Source of the DNA: Streptacidiphilus sp. PB12-B1b
GTDB lineage: Bacteria; Actinomycetota; Actinomycetes; Streptomycetales; Streptomycetaceae
Length of the DNA: 64,000 nt
Direction of reading: 5' to 3'
NCBI RefSeq assembly: GCF_014084125.1
Contig: NZ_CP048405.1
Span: 2,604,001 to 2,668,000 of the forward strand
Part shown: piece after piece, positions 18,245 to 26,313 of the stretch
How positions within the stretch are numbered: position 1 is the stretch's first letter
Layout of the letters: every line of letters starts with the position of its first letter
The notes under the pieces: generated by a model
The model's database searches: none
What the model saw: the letters and a program-made list of their open reading frames with translations, nothing else
Told to the model about the DNA's origin: nothing
Made by a program: the position numbers and the translations under genes

Positions 18245-21142
18245 ATGACCTCCGCCGCCCCCCAGAACGACACCTCCGGCCAGCCCGACGACGAGGAGCT
18301 CAGCCCCGCCGAGCGCTACGCCGCCTTCCGCCGCCGGGCCAAGGAGCAGGCGACCCAGCTGTTCGCCTTCCGGCAGCTGTACGACTTCCCGCTGGACGAG
18401 TTCCAGATCGAGGCGTGCGCCGCGCTGGAGGGCGGGGAGGGCGTCCTGGTCGCCGCGCCGACCGGCTCGGGCAAGACCATCGTCGGCGAGTTCGCCGTGC
18501 ACCTGGCCCTGGCCGAGGGCCGCAAGTGCTTCTACACCACGCCCATCAAGGCGCTGTCGAACCAGAAGTACGCGGACCTGGTGAAGCGCTACGGGCCGGA
18601 CAAGGTCGGCCTGCTGACCGGCGACAACACGGTCAACAGCGAGGCCCCGGTGGTGGTGATGACCACCGAGGTGCTGCGCAACATGCTCTACGCGGGCTCG
18701 CAGACCCTCTCCGGGCTGGGCTACGTGGTCATGGACGAGGTGCACTACCTGGCCGACCGCTTCCGCGGCGCGGTCTGGGAGGAGGTCATCATCCACCTCC
18801 CCGAGTCCGTCACCCTGGTTTCGCTGTCGGCGACGGTCTCCAACGCCGAGGAGTTCGGCGACTGGCTGGACACCGTGCGCGGCGGCACCAAGGTCATCGT
18901 CTCCGAGCACCGCCCGGTGCCGCTGTGGCAGCACGTGCTGGCGGGCAACCGGATGTACGACCTGTTCGTGCAGCAGCGGGGCGGCAGCCGGGTCGCCGAG
19001 GAGCGCGCCTCCGGGCGCAGACGCGACGGGGTGCGCGGCGGCGAGGTGGACGTCAATCCGGAGCTGGTGCGCCTGGCCCGGGCCGAGCAGGACCGCCGCT
19101 ACGGCGGCCGGGACCGCTTCGAGAAGCGCGGCCGGGGCCGCTCCATGTCCAACGGGCGTCCGGGCCGGGCCTGGACGCCGAGCCGGGCCGAGGTCATCGG
19201 CCGCCTGGACGACGAGGGCCTGCTGCCCGCGATCACCTTCATCTTCAGCCGGGCCGGCTGCGAGGCCGCCGTCCAGCAGTGCCTGCACTCCGGGCTGCGG
19301 CTGAACAGCGAGTCGGAGCGGGCCGAGGTCCGCGCCCTGGTCGAGGCCCGCACCGCGGCCATCCCCGACGAGGACCTGCACGTCCTGGGCTACTACGAGT
19401 GGGTGGACGCGCTGGAGCGCGGCGTCGCCGCCCACCACGCCGGGATGCTGCCGACCTTCAAGGAGGTCGTCGAGGAGCTGTTCCTGCGCGGCCTGGTCAA
19501 GGCGGTCTTCGCCACCGAGACGCTGGCCCTGGGCATCAACATGCCGGCCCGCTCGGTCGTCATGGAGAAGCTGGTCAAGTGGAACGGCGAGACCCACGCC
19601 GACGTCACCCCGGGCGAGTACACCCAGCTCACCGGGCGCGCCGGGCGGCGCGGCATCGACGTCGAGGGCCACGCGGTGGTGCTGTGGCAGCCCGGCCTGG
19701 ACCCGGCCGCGCTGGCCGGGCTGGCGGGCGCGCGCACCTATCCGCTGCGCTCCTCGTTCAAGCCGTCCTACAACATGGCGGTCAACCTGGTGTCGCAGTT
19801 CGGCCGGCACAAGTCCCGGGAGCTGCTGGAGACCTCCTTCGCGCAGTTCCAGGCGGACCGCTCGGTCGTCGGCATCGCCCGGCAGGTGCGCCGCAACGAG
19901 GAGGGCCTGGAGGGCTACCGCGAGGCCATCGCCTGCCATCTGGGGGACTTCCAGGAGTACGCCGACCTGCGGCGCGACCTCAAGGAGCGGGAGAACCGGC
20001 TCGCCCGCGAGGGCGCCAGCCAGCGCCGCGCCAGCGCCGCCGACTCGCTGGAGAAGCTGAAGCCGGGCGACGTCATCCACGTCCCGACCGGGCGTTTCGC
20101 CGGGCTGGCGCTGGTGCTGGACCCGGGCATCCCGCCGGTCAGCCGGCACGGCCACCGGCAGGAGCACAGCGACGGGCCGCGCCCGGTCGTGCTCACCGCC
20201 GAACGCCAGGTCAAGCGGCTGGCGATGATCGACTTCCCGGTGCCGGTGGAGGCCGTCGAACGGCTGCGGATCCCGCGCAGCTTCAACCCGCGCAGCCCCC
20301 AGTCGCGCCGCGACCTGGCCTCCGCCCTGCGCTCCAAGGCCGGGCACCTCGAGCCGGGGCGGGTCCGCCGGGGCCGGTCGGCCGCCGCGGACGACCCGGA
20401 GATCGCCCGGCTGCGCGCCGCCCTGCGGCAGCACCCCTGCCACGGCTGTGACGAGCGCGAGGACCACGCCCGCTGGGCCGAGCGCTACGAGCGGCTCAAC
20501 CGCGACACCCGGCAGCTCGAACAGCGGATGAAGTCCCGCACCCACACCATCGCCCGCACCTTCGACCGGGTCTGCGCGCTGCTCACCGACCTCGGCTACC
20601 TCTCCGGCGACACCGTCACCGAGGACGGCCGCCGACTGGCCCGGCTCTACGGCGAGCTGGACCTGCTGGCGTCCGAGTGCCTGCGCGAGCAGGTCTGGGA
20701 GGGGCTGACCCCGGCCGAGCTGGCGGCCTGCGCCTCGGCGCTGGTCTTCGAGTCGCGGCGCGGGGACGACGAGAGCGGCGCGCCCAAGCTGCCGGACGGC
20801 TCGGCCCGCGAGTCGCTCGGCGAGATGGTCCGGCTGTGGGGCCACCTGAACGACCTGGAGGAGCAGCACAAGCTCTCCACCATGGACAACTGGGGCCAGC
20901 GCGAGCCCGATCTGGGCTTCGCCTGGACGGCGTTCCGCTGGGCCTCCGGCCACCAGCTGGACGCGGTGCTGCGGGAGGCCGACATGCCCGCCGGCGACTT
21001 CGTCCGCTGGACCAGGCAGCTGATCGACGTGCTGGGGCAGATCGCCAACGCCGCGCCGGAGACCGGCACCGTCCGCCAGGCGGCCCGCAAGGCCGTGGAC
21101 GGGCTGCGGCGCGGCATCATCGCCTACTCGTCGGTCGGCTGA
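18245..21142 (+). CDS. helY: Ski2/Mtr4-like DEVH-box RNA helicase HelY
   Basis: A 965-residue superfamily 2 helicase. Motif I is APTGSGKT, motif II DEVH (VMDEVHYL), motif III LSATVSN, and motif VI lies in QLTGRAGRRGID. A basic insertion (about 255-315) and the C-terminal DSHCT domain complete the Ski2-like layout; HPCHGCDERE is a possible metal site. It probably unwinds RNA for decay or maturation. The ATG at 18245 follows GGGAGG and gives the family's usual N terminus. An in-frame ATG at 18131 would add 38 residues. Confidence 0.92.
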   Translation: MTSAAPQNDTSGQPDDEELSPAERYAAFRRRAKEQATQLFAFRQLYDFPLDEFQIEACAALEGGEGVLVAAPTGSGKTIVGEFAVHLALAEGRKCFYTTPIKALSNQKYADLVKRYGPDKVGLLTGDNTVNSEAPVVVMTTEVLRNMLYAGSQTLSGLGYVVMDEVHYLADRFRGAVWEEVIIHLPESVTLVSLSATVSNAEEFGDWLDTVRGGTKVIVSEHRPVPLWQHVLAGNRMYDLFVQQRGGSRVAEERASGRRRDGVRGGEVDVNPELVRLARAEQDRRYGGRDRFEKRGRGRSMSNGRPGRAWTPSRAEVIGRLDDEGLLPAITFIFSRAGCEAAVQQCLHSGLRLNSESERAEVRALVEARTAAIPDEDLHVLGYYEWVDALERGVAAHHAGMLPTFKEVVEELFLRGLVKAVFATETLALGINMPARSVVMEKLVKWNGETHADVTPGEYTQLTGRAGRRGIDVEGHAVVLWQPGLDPAALAGLAGARTYPLRSSFKPSYNMAVNLVSQFGRHKSRELLETSFAQFQADRSVVGIARQVRRNEEGLEGYREAIACHLGDFQEYADLRRDLKERENRLAREGASQRRASAADSLEKLKPGDVIHVPTGRFAGLALVLDPGIPPVSRHGHRQEHSDGPRPVVLTAERQVKRLAMIDFPVPVEAVERLRIPRSFNPRSPQSRRDLASALRSKAGHLEPGRVRRGRSAAADDPEIARLRAALRQHPCHGCDEREDHARWAERYERLNRDTRQLEQRMKSRTHTIARTFDRVCALLTDLGYLSGDTVTEDGRRLARLYGELDLLASECLREQVWEGLTPAELAACASALVFESRRGDDESGAPKLPDGSARESLGEMVRLWGHLNDLEEQHKLSTMDNWGQREPDLGFAWTAFRWASGHQLDAVLREADMPAGDFVRWTRQLIDVLGQIANAAPETGTVRQAARKAVDGLRRGIIAYSSVG

Positions 21143-21176
21143 CCGGGGGAGATCCGACCGCCTCGGGCCCCGGGCG

Positions 21177-22127
21177 TCACCCGCCGCCGGGGAGTACCAG
21201 CGACGGGAACAGCCCGGGGCCGGTGGTCGGCAGCGGCTGCGCCACCCCGCACGGGCAGGCGCGGCCGAGCGGTCCGCGCACGCACACGCAGTGCTGCCAG
21301 ACCCGGACGTAGTCGACCTCCATGGCGGCCGGGACCACCGTCCTGCCGCCCGAGCCGCCGACGGCGTAGTTCAGGATCAGGTACATCGGCGAGGGCGTGA
21401 TGCCGGAGGTGATCCGACCGACCTCGGTGCCGTCGTAGTAGTAGGTGACCGAGCCCGGCTCCCAGTCGGCGCCGTAGGTGTGCCAGCCGGAGAAGTCGCC
21501 GAAGGCGCAGCCGCCGGGGCCCCCGAGCAGCGAGTGGAAGTGGAAGCAGGCGCTGCCGCCCAGGCCCTCCATGACGTCCATCTCGCCGTCGATCGGCCAG
21601 TTCTGGCCGTCGGTCCAGAAGGCGGGCCAGTTGGCGATGGAGCGGCCGGACGGCGGCAGGTAGATCCGGGCCTCGAACGCCCCGTAGGCGAACTGCACCT
21701 TGCCGTCGGACTGCACCATGCCGGAGAGGTACGGATAGGTCGTGCCGTCCAGGGTGGTGGGCCGGGCGGCGGCCTGCAGGTGCAGGTAGCCGCCGCCCAC
21801 GCTGACCTGCGAGGGGGCGTACGCCTCCGACTCGTTCAGGGTGACCGGCGCGGTGGTGCAGCCCGGGCAGCCGAGCCAGTTGGGCGTCCAGCTGGCGGTG
21901 TCCAGGGCGGTGCCGTCGAACTCGTCGTCGAAGACCGGGTTCCAGTAGCCGGGCATGCCGAGCGGGGAGCTGCCGGGCGGGGCGGCGGCCAGGGCGCGGG
22001 CGGCGGTCTCCGGCGGCGGCGACCAGGCAGCCGCGGCGCTCACCGACAGCACGGTGGCGAGCCCGGCGGCGGCCAGGGACCGCCGCACGGTCGACGAGGG
22101 GCGTCGGAGCTTCGCATGGATGCGCAT
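21177..22127 (-). CDS. Secreted glycoside hydrolase family 16 (beta-glucanase)
   Basis: A 316-residue exported enzyme. A Sec signal peptide covers about residues 1-50, starting with basic residues and containing a hydrophobic core (LAAAGLATVLSVSAAAA). The GH16 catalytic motif GEMDVMEG provides E182, D184 and E187, with E182 the probable nucleophile and E187 the acid/base. The fold should end near VDYVRVWQ. About 38 extra residues follow, including CVC and CPC, which is unusual. It probably cuts beta-1,3- or 1,3-1,4-glucans. ATG 22127 is preceded by AAAGG. It converges on helY. Confidence 0.87.
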   Translation of the reverse strand: MRIHAKLRRPSSTVRRSLAAAGLATVLSVSAAAAWSPPPETAARALAAAPPGSSPLGMPGYWNPVFDDEFDGTALDTASWTPNWLGCPGCTTAPVTLNESEAYAPSQVSVGGGYLHLQAAARPTTLDGTTYPYLSGMVQSDGKVQFAYGAFEARIYLPPSGRSIANWPAFWTDGQNWPIDGEMDVMEGLGGSACFHFHSLLGGPGGCAFGDFSGWHTYGADWEPGSVTYYYDGTEVGRITSGITPSPMYLILNYAVGGSGGRTVVPAAMEVDYVRVWQHCVCVRGPLGRACPCGVAQPLPTTGPGLFPSLVLPGGG

Positions 22128-22284
22128 GGCTGAGGGAGAACCTTTCGTACCCCCCTGGGCACCGCGGGCCGTCTGACGACAGGAGTCAGACTAGGGCCTC
22201 GCTTGCGCATCGTGTCGGACCAGCGCGCTTCCGGCGCGATCCGAACAGCCGTGCCCGATGGGTCGCCGCCCCAACCATTCGGCG

Positions 22285-22707
22285 CTACTCGGCGCAGATC
22301 GAGGAGACCAGCTCGGCGACGCGCGCCTGCGGCAGGTGCCGGGCCACGTCCGCCTCGGTGATCATGCCGATCAGCCGGTGGTCGGGGTGGTCGATGACCG
22401 GCAGCCGCCGCACCCGGTACTGCTCCATCACCCGGAGCACCTGCTCGGCGTCGTCCTCGCCCTCGATCACCATGGGGCGGCCCACGGCGAGATCCCCGGC
22501 GGTGGTGGTGTCCGGGTCGAGGCCCTCGGCGACGCACTTCAGCACGATGTCGCGGTCGGTGACGATGCCGATCAAGCGGTCCTCGTCCCCGCAGATCGGC
22601 AGCGCGCCGACGTCCAGGTCGCGCATGATCCTGGCTGCTTGGGCGAGCGTCTGGTGCTCGGTGATGCACTGGGCGCCGGAGTGCATGATCTCCTGTGCGG
22701 TCTTCAC
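22285..22707 (-). CDS. Two-CBS-domain protein
   Basis: A 140-residue cytoplasmic protein made only of two CBS repeats (about 8-65 and 75-135: LPICGDEDRLIGIVTDRD and LPVIDHPDHRLIGMITEAD). CBS pairs bind adenine nucleotides and act as energy or redox sensors. The GTG start at 22707 is supported by AGGAGG 5 nt upstream. A similar stand-alone class is the hypoxia-response type in mycobacteria. It stands alone, divergent from the SRPBCC gene. Ligand unknown. Confidence 0.9.
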   Translation of the reverse strand: MKTAQEIMHSGAQCITEHQTLAQAARIMRDLDVGALPICGDEDRLIGIVTDRDIVLKCVAEGLDPDTTTAGDLAVGRPMVIEGEDDAEQVLRVMEQYRVRRLPVIDHPDHRLIGMITEADVARHLPQARVAELVSSICAE

Positions 22708-22926
22708 GGCTGGCCTCCTGGGACGAGTGTGGCCGCTCCCCGTTACTCCATCCTGACCCCATCCCGGGCGCCGCGCCCACTGCGGCGGAGGCCGGTCCGC
22801 ACGCCCGTGCCAGCGCGCCCGTGCTGCTGTCGGCGTGTCCGGGGTGCCCGCACCTGCTCGGACAGTGGCAGATTGGGCTGTGGCCCCGGGGGCGTCCCGG
22901 GCCGCGCGGCTGCGAGGGAGGCCCCG

Positions 22927-23355
22927 ATGACCCATGCCGAGCACACGGTCACCGTCCGCCGTCCGGTCGGCGAGGTCTACGCCTTCCTCCTCGACGGGAC
23001 CAACAACCCTCGGTGGCGGCCGGAGGTCACGGCCGTCCGCCACGTCTCGGGGCAGGGTGCAGGCGCGCGGTACGCGCAGACCATGACCGGCATGGGCGGC
23101 CACTCCATCGCCGGGGACTACCGGCTGACGCTGTGCGAGCCGCCCGGCCGGATCGAGTTCGAGGTGACGGCCGGGCCCGCCCGTCCGACCGGCTGCTTCG
23201 TCCTGCGGGAGGTGGCCCCGGGCGAGACCGAGGTGACCTTCGTGCTCGACATCGCGCTGCACGGTCCGCTGCTGGCGCTGCGCCCGCTGATCACCAACCT
23301 GGCGCGGGCGGAGGTGGCCAACCTGGAGAACCTGGAGCGCGCGCTCGCCGACTGA
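22927..23355 (+). CDS. SRPBCC (START/polyketide cyclase-like) family protein
   Basis: A 142-residue helix-grip protein. The start VTVRRPVGEVYAFLLDGTNNPRW is the standard first strand and helix of this superfamily, and the end is the long C-terminal helix (NLARAEVANLENLERAL). These proteins bind hydrophobic ligands in a central cavity. No catalytic residues or partner genes suggest a substrate. ATG 22927 follows GAGGGAGG by 5 nt. Its promoter must lie in 22708-22926. Confidence 0.85.
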   Translation: MTHAEHTVTVRRPVGEVYAFLLDGTNNPRWRPEVTAVRHVSGQGAGARYAQTMTGMGGHSIAGDYRLTLCEPPGRIEFEVTAGPARPTGCFVLREVAPGETEVTFVLDIALHGPLLALRPLITNLARAEVANLENLERALAD

Positions 23356-23470
23356 GTCGTCCGCGCACTGGCCACACGGGGACTCTGTGCCGAGCTCCGG
23401 GCCGCCGGAAGCCCCGAGCCGCCGGAGCCCGGTCGGCCCGGCTGCCACCGGCGGTTACCACGGGCCTCTG

Positions 23471-23704
23471 CTACAGGTGAGCCTGCAACCGGTGGGTGAG
23501 CCGGTCGGTCCAGGTGGCCAGCTCCGAGCGGCCGTCGGCCTGCCCCGCGCACAAGGCGTCGATCTGCGCGTCGGTGATGCGGTCCGGGCCGGTCGAGTCC
23601 AGCATGGCCGACATCCGCGCCAGCATGTCCTCCAACCGCTCGGCGTCGTCGTGGCCGAGCGTGACCGACGGGTGGAAGTGGCCGATCGTGACGGATCCGG
23701 GCAT
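23471..23704 (-). CDS. Small conserved protein of unknown function
   Basis: A 77-residue acidic protein starting MPGSVTIGHFHP. It has a helical middle (DDAERLEDMLARMSAML) and a Trp-containing C-terminal helix. ATG 23704 is fixed by a GAGGAGG ribosome site 3-9 nt upstream; an in-frame start at 23761 lacks one. It is similar in size to small hypothetical proteins found widely in Streptomyces. I can give no function. It reads in the same direction as the dodecin gene, 95 nt downstream of that gene's stop. Confidence 0.7.
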   Translation of the reverse strand: MPGSVTIGHFHPSVTLGHDDAERLEDMLARMSAMLDSTGPDRITDAQIDALCAGQADGRSELATWTDRLTHRLQAHL

Positions 23705-23798
23705 GTCTGCCTCCTCGTTGGTCGAGCTGCCTCCACCGTACGACCGCAGACCGCGCGACACCTCCCGGTACGGTCGAGCCCGCAGCTCTGCCCGCTGC

Positions 23799-24017
23799 TC
23801 AGCCCGCCGTGTCCTCCAACCGGAACCCGACCTTCAGCCCCACCTGGAACTGGCTCACGCCGCCGTCCTCGATGCTGCCCCGGACCTGGGTCACCTCGAA
23901 CCAGTCCAGGCCGCGCAGGGTCTGCGAGGCCCGGTTGATCCCGTTGCGGATCGCGGCGTCGACGCTCTCCGGCGAGGTTCCGACGATCTCGGTGACCCGG
24001 TAGGTGTGGTTGCTCAT
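23799..24017 (-). CDS. Dodecin flavoprotein
   Basis: A 72-residue protein matching dodecin along its length: HTYRVTEIVGTS, then a helix with AIRNGINRASQTLR, then DWFEVTQVRG carrying the tryptophan that stacks on flavin, and QVGLKVGFRLE. Dodecins form hollow dodecamers that store or buffer riboflavin/FMN or, in actinobacteria, also CoA. ATG 24017 gives the family's normal start. It appears to be its own transcript. Confidence 0.93.
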   Translation of the reverse strand: MSNHTYRVTEIVGTSPESVDAAIRNGINRASQTLRGLDWFEVTQVRGSIEDGGVSQFQVGLKVGFRLEDTAG

Positions 24018-24126
24018 GACGGACTCCGTCCTACGTTCCTGAGTGAGGTGGCCCCCGTCCAATCTGCCCCACACCCGGCCCCGGCGCAGCGCGACCGTCC
24101 GCCGGGGCCGCCGGGGCCGACCTCCG

Positions 24127-25041
24127 TCAGCCGCCGACCCGCAGGTAGTGCGCCCAGTAGCCCTGCAGCTCGCCGTAGCCGGAGGCGAGCCGCCGGAACT
24201 CCGGCTCGTCCACCGGGTGGCCGTACGCCCGGGTGGCGGCGCGGGCGGCCTCCCGGTCGTAGGCGATGTGCTCCATCCGCCCCAGCCCCCGGATCAGCAG
24301 GAACGACGCCGACCAGGGCCCGATGCCGGGCAGCGCGAGGACGCGCTCGCGGACCTCGTCGTAGTCGCCACTGCGCAGGAAGCCCTCGTCCAGGTCCAGC
24401 CAGCGGCTGATCGAGCCGTGCAGGAAGCCGGCCTTGCGCTGGTTGCCGATGAGCGAGGCCAGCTCAGCCTCGCTCAGCGCGGCCAGCTGCTGCGCGTCCG
24501 GGAAGGCCCACAGCTCCCGGCCGTCCAGGTCGATCCGGTTGCCGACGGTCTCCACCAGCGCCTGCTTCATCGTCCTGGCCACGGGCATCGGGACGCGCTG
24601 GCACAGGATCGCCCAGCACAGCAGCTCGAACGGCGAGGGGAACTTGACCTGGTGGTAGCCGCGCAGCCGGTCCGCGATCCGCTGGAACGCCGGGTCGCGC
24701 CGCGCGGCGGCGTGCAGCGGCGCCAGGTCGTCGTCCAGGCCCAGGTAGAAGCTCAGCCGGTCGGCGGCGGCGTCCGCTGTCGCGCTGTCGATCGGCCGTT
24801 CCGCCGTCAGTTCGCAGTTTAGGCCCGGGCCCGAACCTGCGGCGATGAGCCGGGCGGCCAGCGTGGTGCCGTTCTCGTGCAGCGCCAGCGTCAGCGTCCG
24901 CGCCGCCTGTTCGGCGTCCTGCTGCCCGGTCATCGCCGGGAAGGAGCCGATGAACGCGAGCGAGGCGCCGAAGTCGAAGGGCTGCCGGGCCGGGAGGTGC
25001 AGGGTGACGGTGGACCGGTGCGGGGCGGTGGGTGCGGGCAT
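24127..25041 (-). CDS. DNA-3-methyladenine glycosylase II-like (AlkA/HhH-GPD)
   Basis: A 304-residue base-excision repair glycosylase. An AlkA-type N-terminal domain (1-110) precedes the HhH-GPD domain. The helix-hairpin-helix is LPGIGPWSASF and the following IAYD supplies the candidate catalytic aspartate. FELLCWAILCQRV is the usual helix before it. It should remove alkylated purines. It is divergent from a WYL regulator, and a 9-bp-arm palindrome lies between them, which suggests control by that regulator. Confidence 0.87.
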   Translation of the reverse strand: MPAPTAPHRSTVTLHLPARQPFDFGASLAFIGSFPAMTGQQDAEQAARTLTLALHENGTTLAARLIAAGSGPGLNCELTAERPIDSATADAAADRLSFYLGLDDDLAPLHAAARRDPAFQRIADRLRGYHQVKFPSPFELLCWAILCQRVPMPVARTMKQALVETVGNRIDLDGRELWAFPDAQQLAALSEAELASLIGNQRKAGFLHGSISRWLDLDEGFLRSGDYDEVRERVLALPGIGPWSASFLLIRGLGRMEHIAYDREAARAATRAYGHPVDEPEFRRLASGYGELQGYWAHYLRVGG

Positions 25042-25095
25042 GGGGCTGTCCTCCGGGGTGGGCTGATCTCTGTTGCCGGCACCACCATCCCGCTG

Positions 25096-25126
25096 AAACC
25101 TGACATCGTCCGTCAGGTTTTATGCT
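25096..25126. promoter_or_regulatory. Palindromic operator and -10 between the glycosylase and WYL regulator
   Basis: AAACCTGAC (25096-25104) and GTCAGGTTT (25112-25120) form a perfect 9-bp inverted repeat with a 7-nt spacer. It abuts TATGCT (25121-25126), the probable -10 of the regulator, whose ATG follows 7 nt later. A factor bound here would block the regulator promoter and could control the divergent glycosylase. Confidence 0.7.
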
Positions 25127-25133
25127 GACTTCC

Positions 25134-26102
25134 ATGAAGGCCGACCGACTGCTCTCGATCATGCTGCTGCTGCAGACCCGGGGCCGGGTCTCGGCGGTGG
25201 AGCTGGCCGAACGGCTGGAGGTCTCGGTCCGCACGGTCTACCGGGACGTCGAGGCGCTCTCGGCGGCCGGGGTGCCGGTCTGGACGGAACAGGGGCGCAA
25301 CGGCGGCGTCCGGCTGCTGGAGGGCTACCGCACCGACGTCACCGGCCTGACCAGCGACGAGGCCCGGGCGCTGTTCGTGCTCACCGCCGAGGGCACCTAC
25401 GACGCGCTCGGCCTCGGCAGCGCCGTCGCCTCGGCGCTGCGCAAGGTCATGGCGGCGCTCCCGGCCCCCTACCGGGCGGACGCCGAACGCACCAGCGAGC
25501 GCATCCTGGTCGATCCGGTGCGCTGGCGCACGGCCGCGCCCGCCACGGTCGAACTGGCCGAGCTGCAGCAGGCGGTCTTCACCGACCGACGCCTGGAACT
25601 GACGTACCGCCACAGTGGCAGCACCGAGCTGCACCGCTACACCGTGGACCCGTACGGCCTGGTCAGCAAGGCCGGCGTCTGGTACCTGGTCGCCGACCGG
25701 GAGGGCGAGCCACGGCTGTTCCGGGCCGACCGGGTGCACTCCGCCGCCACCTCGGCCGAGCCGGTCCGCCGCCGCCCCCGGCAGGGCCTGTCCGAGGTCT
25801 GGTCCGCCCTGCGCGACCAGGTGGAGCGCCGCCCCTCGGACCAGATCCTGGTCCGCTGCCGGGTCCACCGGCCACAGCTGGACATGTTCCTGCGGCTCCA
25901 GTCCGCCAACCTGCTCGGCCCGCCCGCCGAGCCCGCGCCGGACCCGGACTGGCCCGAACTCGACCTGGGCTTCCCGGCCCTGCGCGCCGTCCGCGCCCTC
26001 CTGGTCTTCGGCGCCGACGTCCGGATCCTCACCCCGCCCGAAGCCCGCACCGAACTCGCCACCGCCGCCGCCGAGATCACCGCCCTCTACGCCACCCCGT
26101 GA
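25134..26102 (+). CDS. HTH-WYL transcriptional regulator (YafY type)
   Basis: A 322-residue regulator. Its DeoR-like N-terminal helix-turn-helix (ADRLLSIMLLLQTRG, then SVRTVYRDVEAL) is followed by GVPVWTEQGRNGGVRL and the WYL domain (KAGVWYLVADREGEPRLFRADRV). WYL proteins often sense DNA damage or nucleic-acid ligands. ATG 25134 has no Shine-Dalgarno but lies 7 nt after TATGCT, so the transcript is probably leaderless; an in-frame ATG at 25122 falls inside the -10. The adjacent palindrome suggests autoregulation and control of the neighbouring repair gene. Confidence 0.92.
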   Translation: MKADRLLSIMLLLQTRGRVSAVELAERLEVSVRTVYRDVEALSAAGVPVWTEQGRNGGVRLLEGYRTDVTGLTSDEARALFVLTAEGTYDALGLGSAVASALRKVMAALPAPYRADAERTSERILVDPVRWRTAAPATVELAELQQAVFTDRRLELTYRHSGSTELHRYTVDPYGLVSKAGVWYLVADREGEPRLFRADRVHSAATSAEPVRRRPRQGLSEVWSALRDQVERRPSDQILVRCRVHRPQLDMFLRLQSANLLGPPAEPAPDPDWPELDLGFPALRAVRALLVFGADVRILTPPEARTELATAAAEITALYATP

Positions 26103-26165
26103 CGTCGACGGCTGCCGTGCCCCCGCCGACGGCTCGGACCGCGCTGAGGCACCCTGCGCCCTGCC

Positions 26166-26209
26166 ATTGGTCCAGACCTATTGACGGGGCCCGCCGCCCC
26201 TCATACGCT
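26166..26209 (+). promoter_or_regulatory. Chitinase promoter with DasR-type (dre) site
   Basis: ATTGGTCCAGACCTAT (26166-26181) resembles the dre consensus around TGGTCTAGACCA (10 of 12 core bases). It abuts the -35 TTGACG (26181-26186); TACGCT (26204-26209) follows 17 bp later. DasR is the GlcNAc-responsive repressor of streptomycete chitin genes, and chitinase promoters carry such repeats at the -35. Confidence 0.7.
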
Positions 26210-26313
26210 CCGGTCCGGTACAGCCCCCACATGTCCCCACCTCACCCAGAGCCGGGCGTCACGCCCCCACGCGTCGGTCATGTCCATGACGCTCGGCGGG
26301 AAGGGAGCGCAGC

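Noticed and set aside
25084-25106. Minus-strand ATGTCAGGT-N8-GATGGT as a PafBC-type promoter for the AlkA-like gene
   Set aside because: The -10 lacks the first T and the upstream nonamer falls within the palindrome, which explains the match better.
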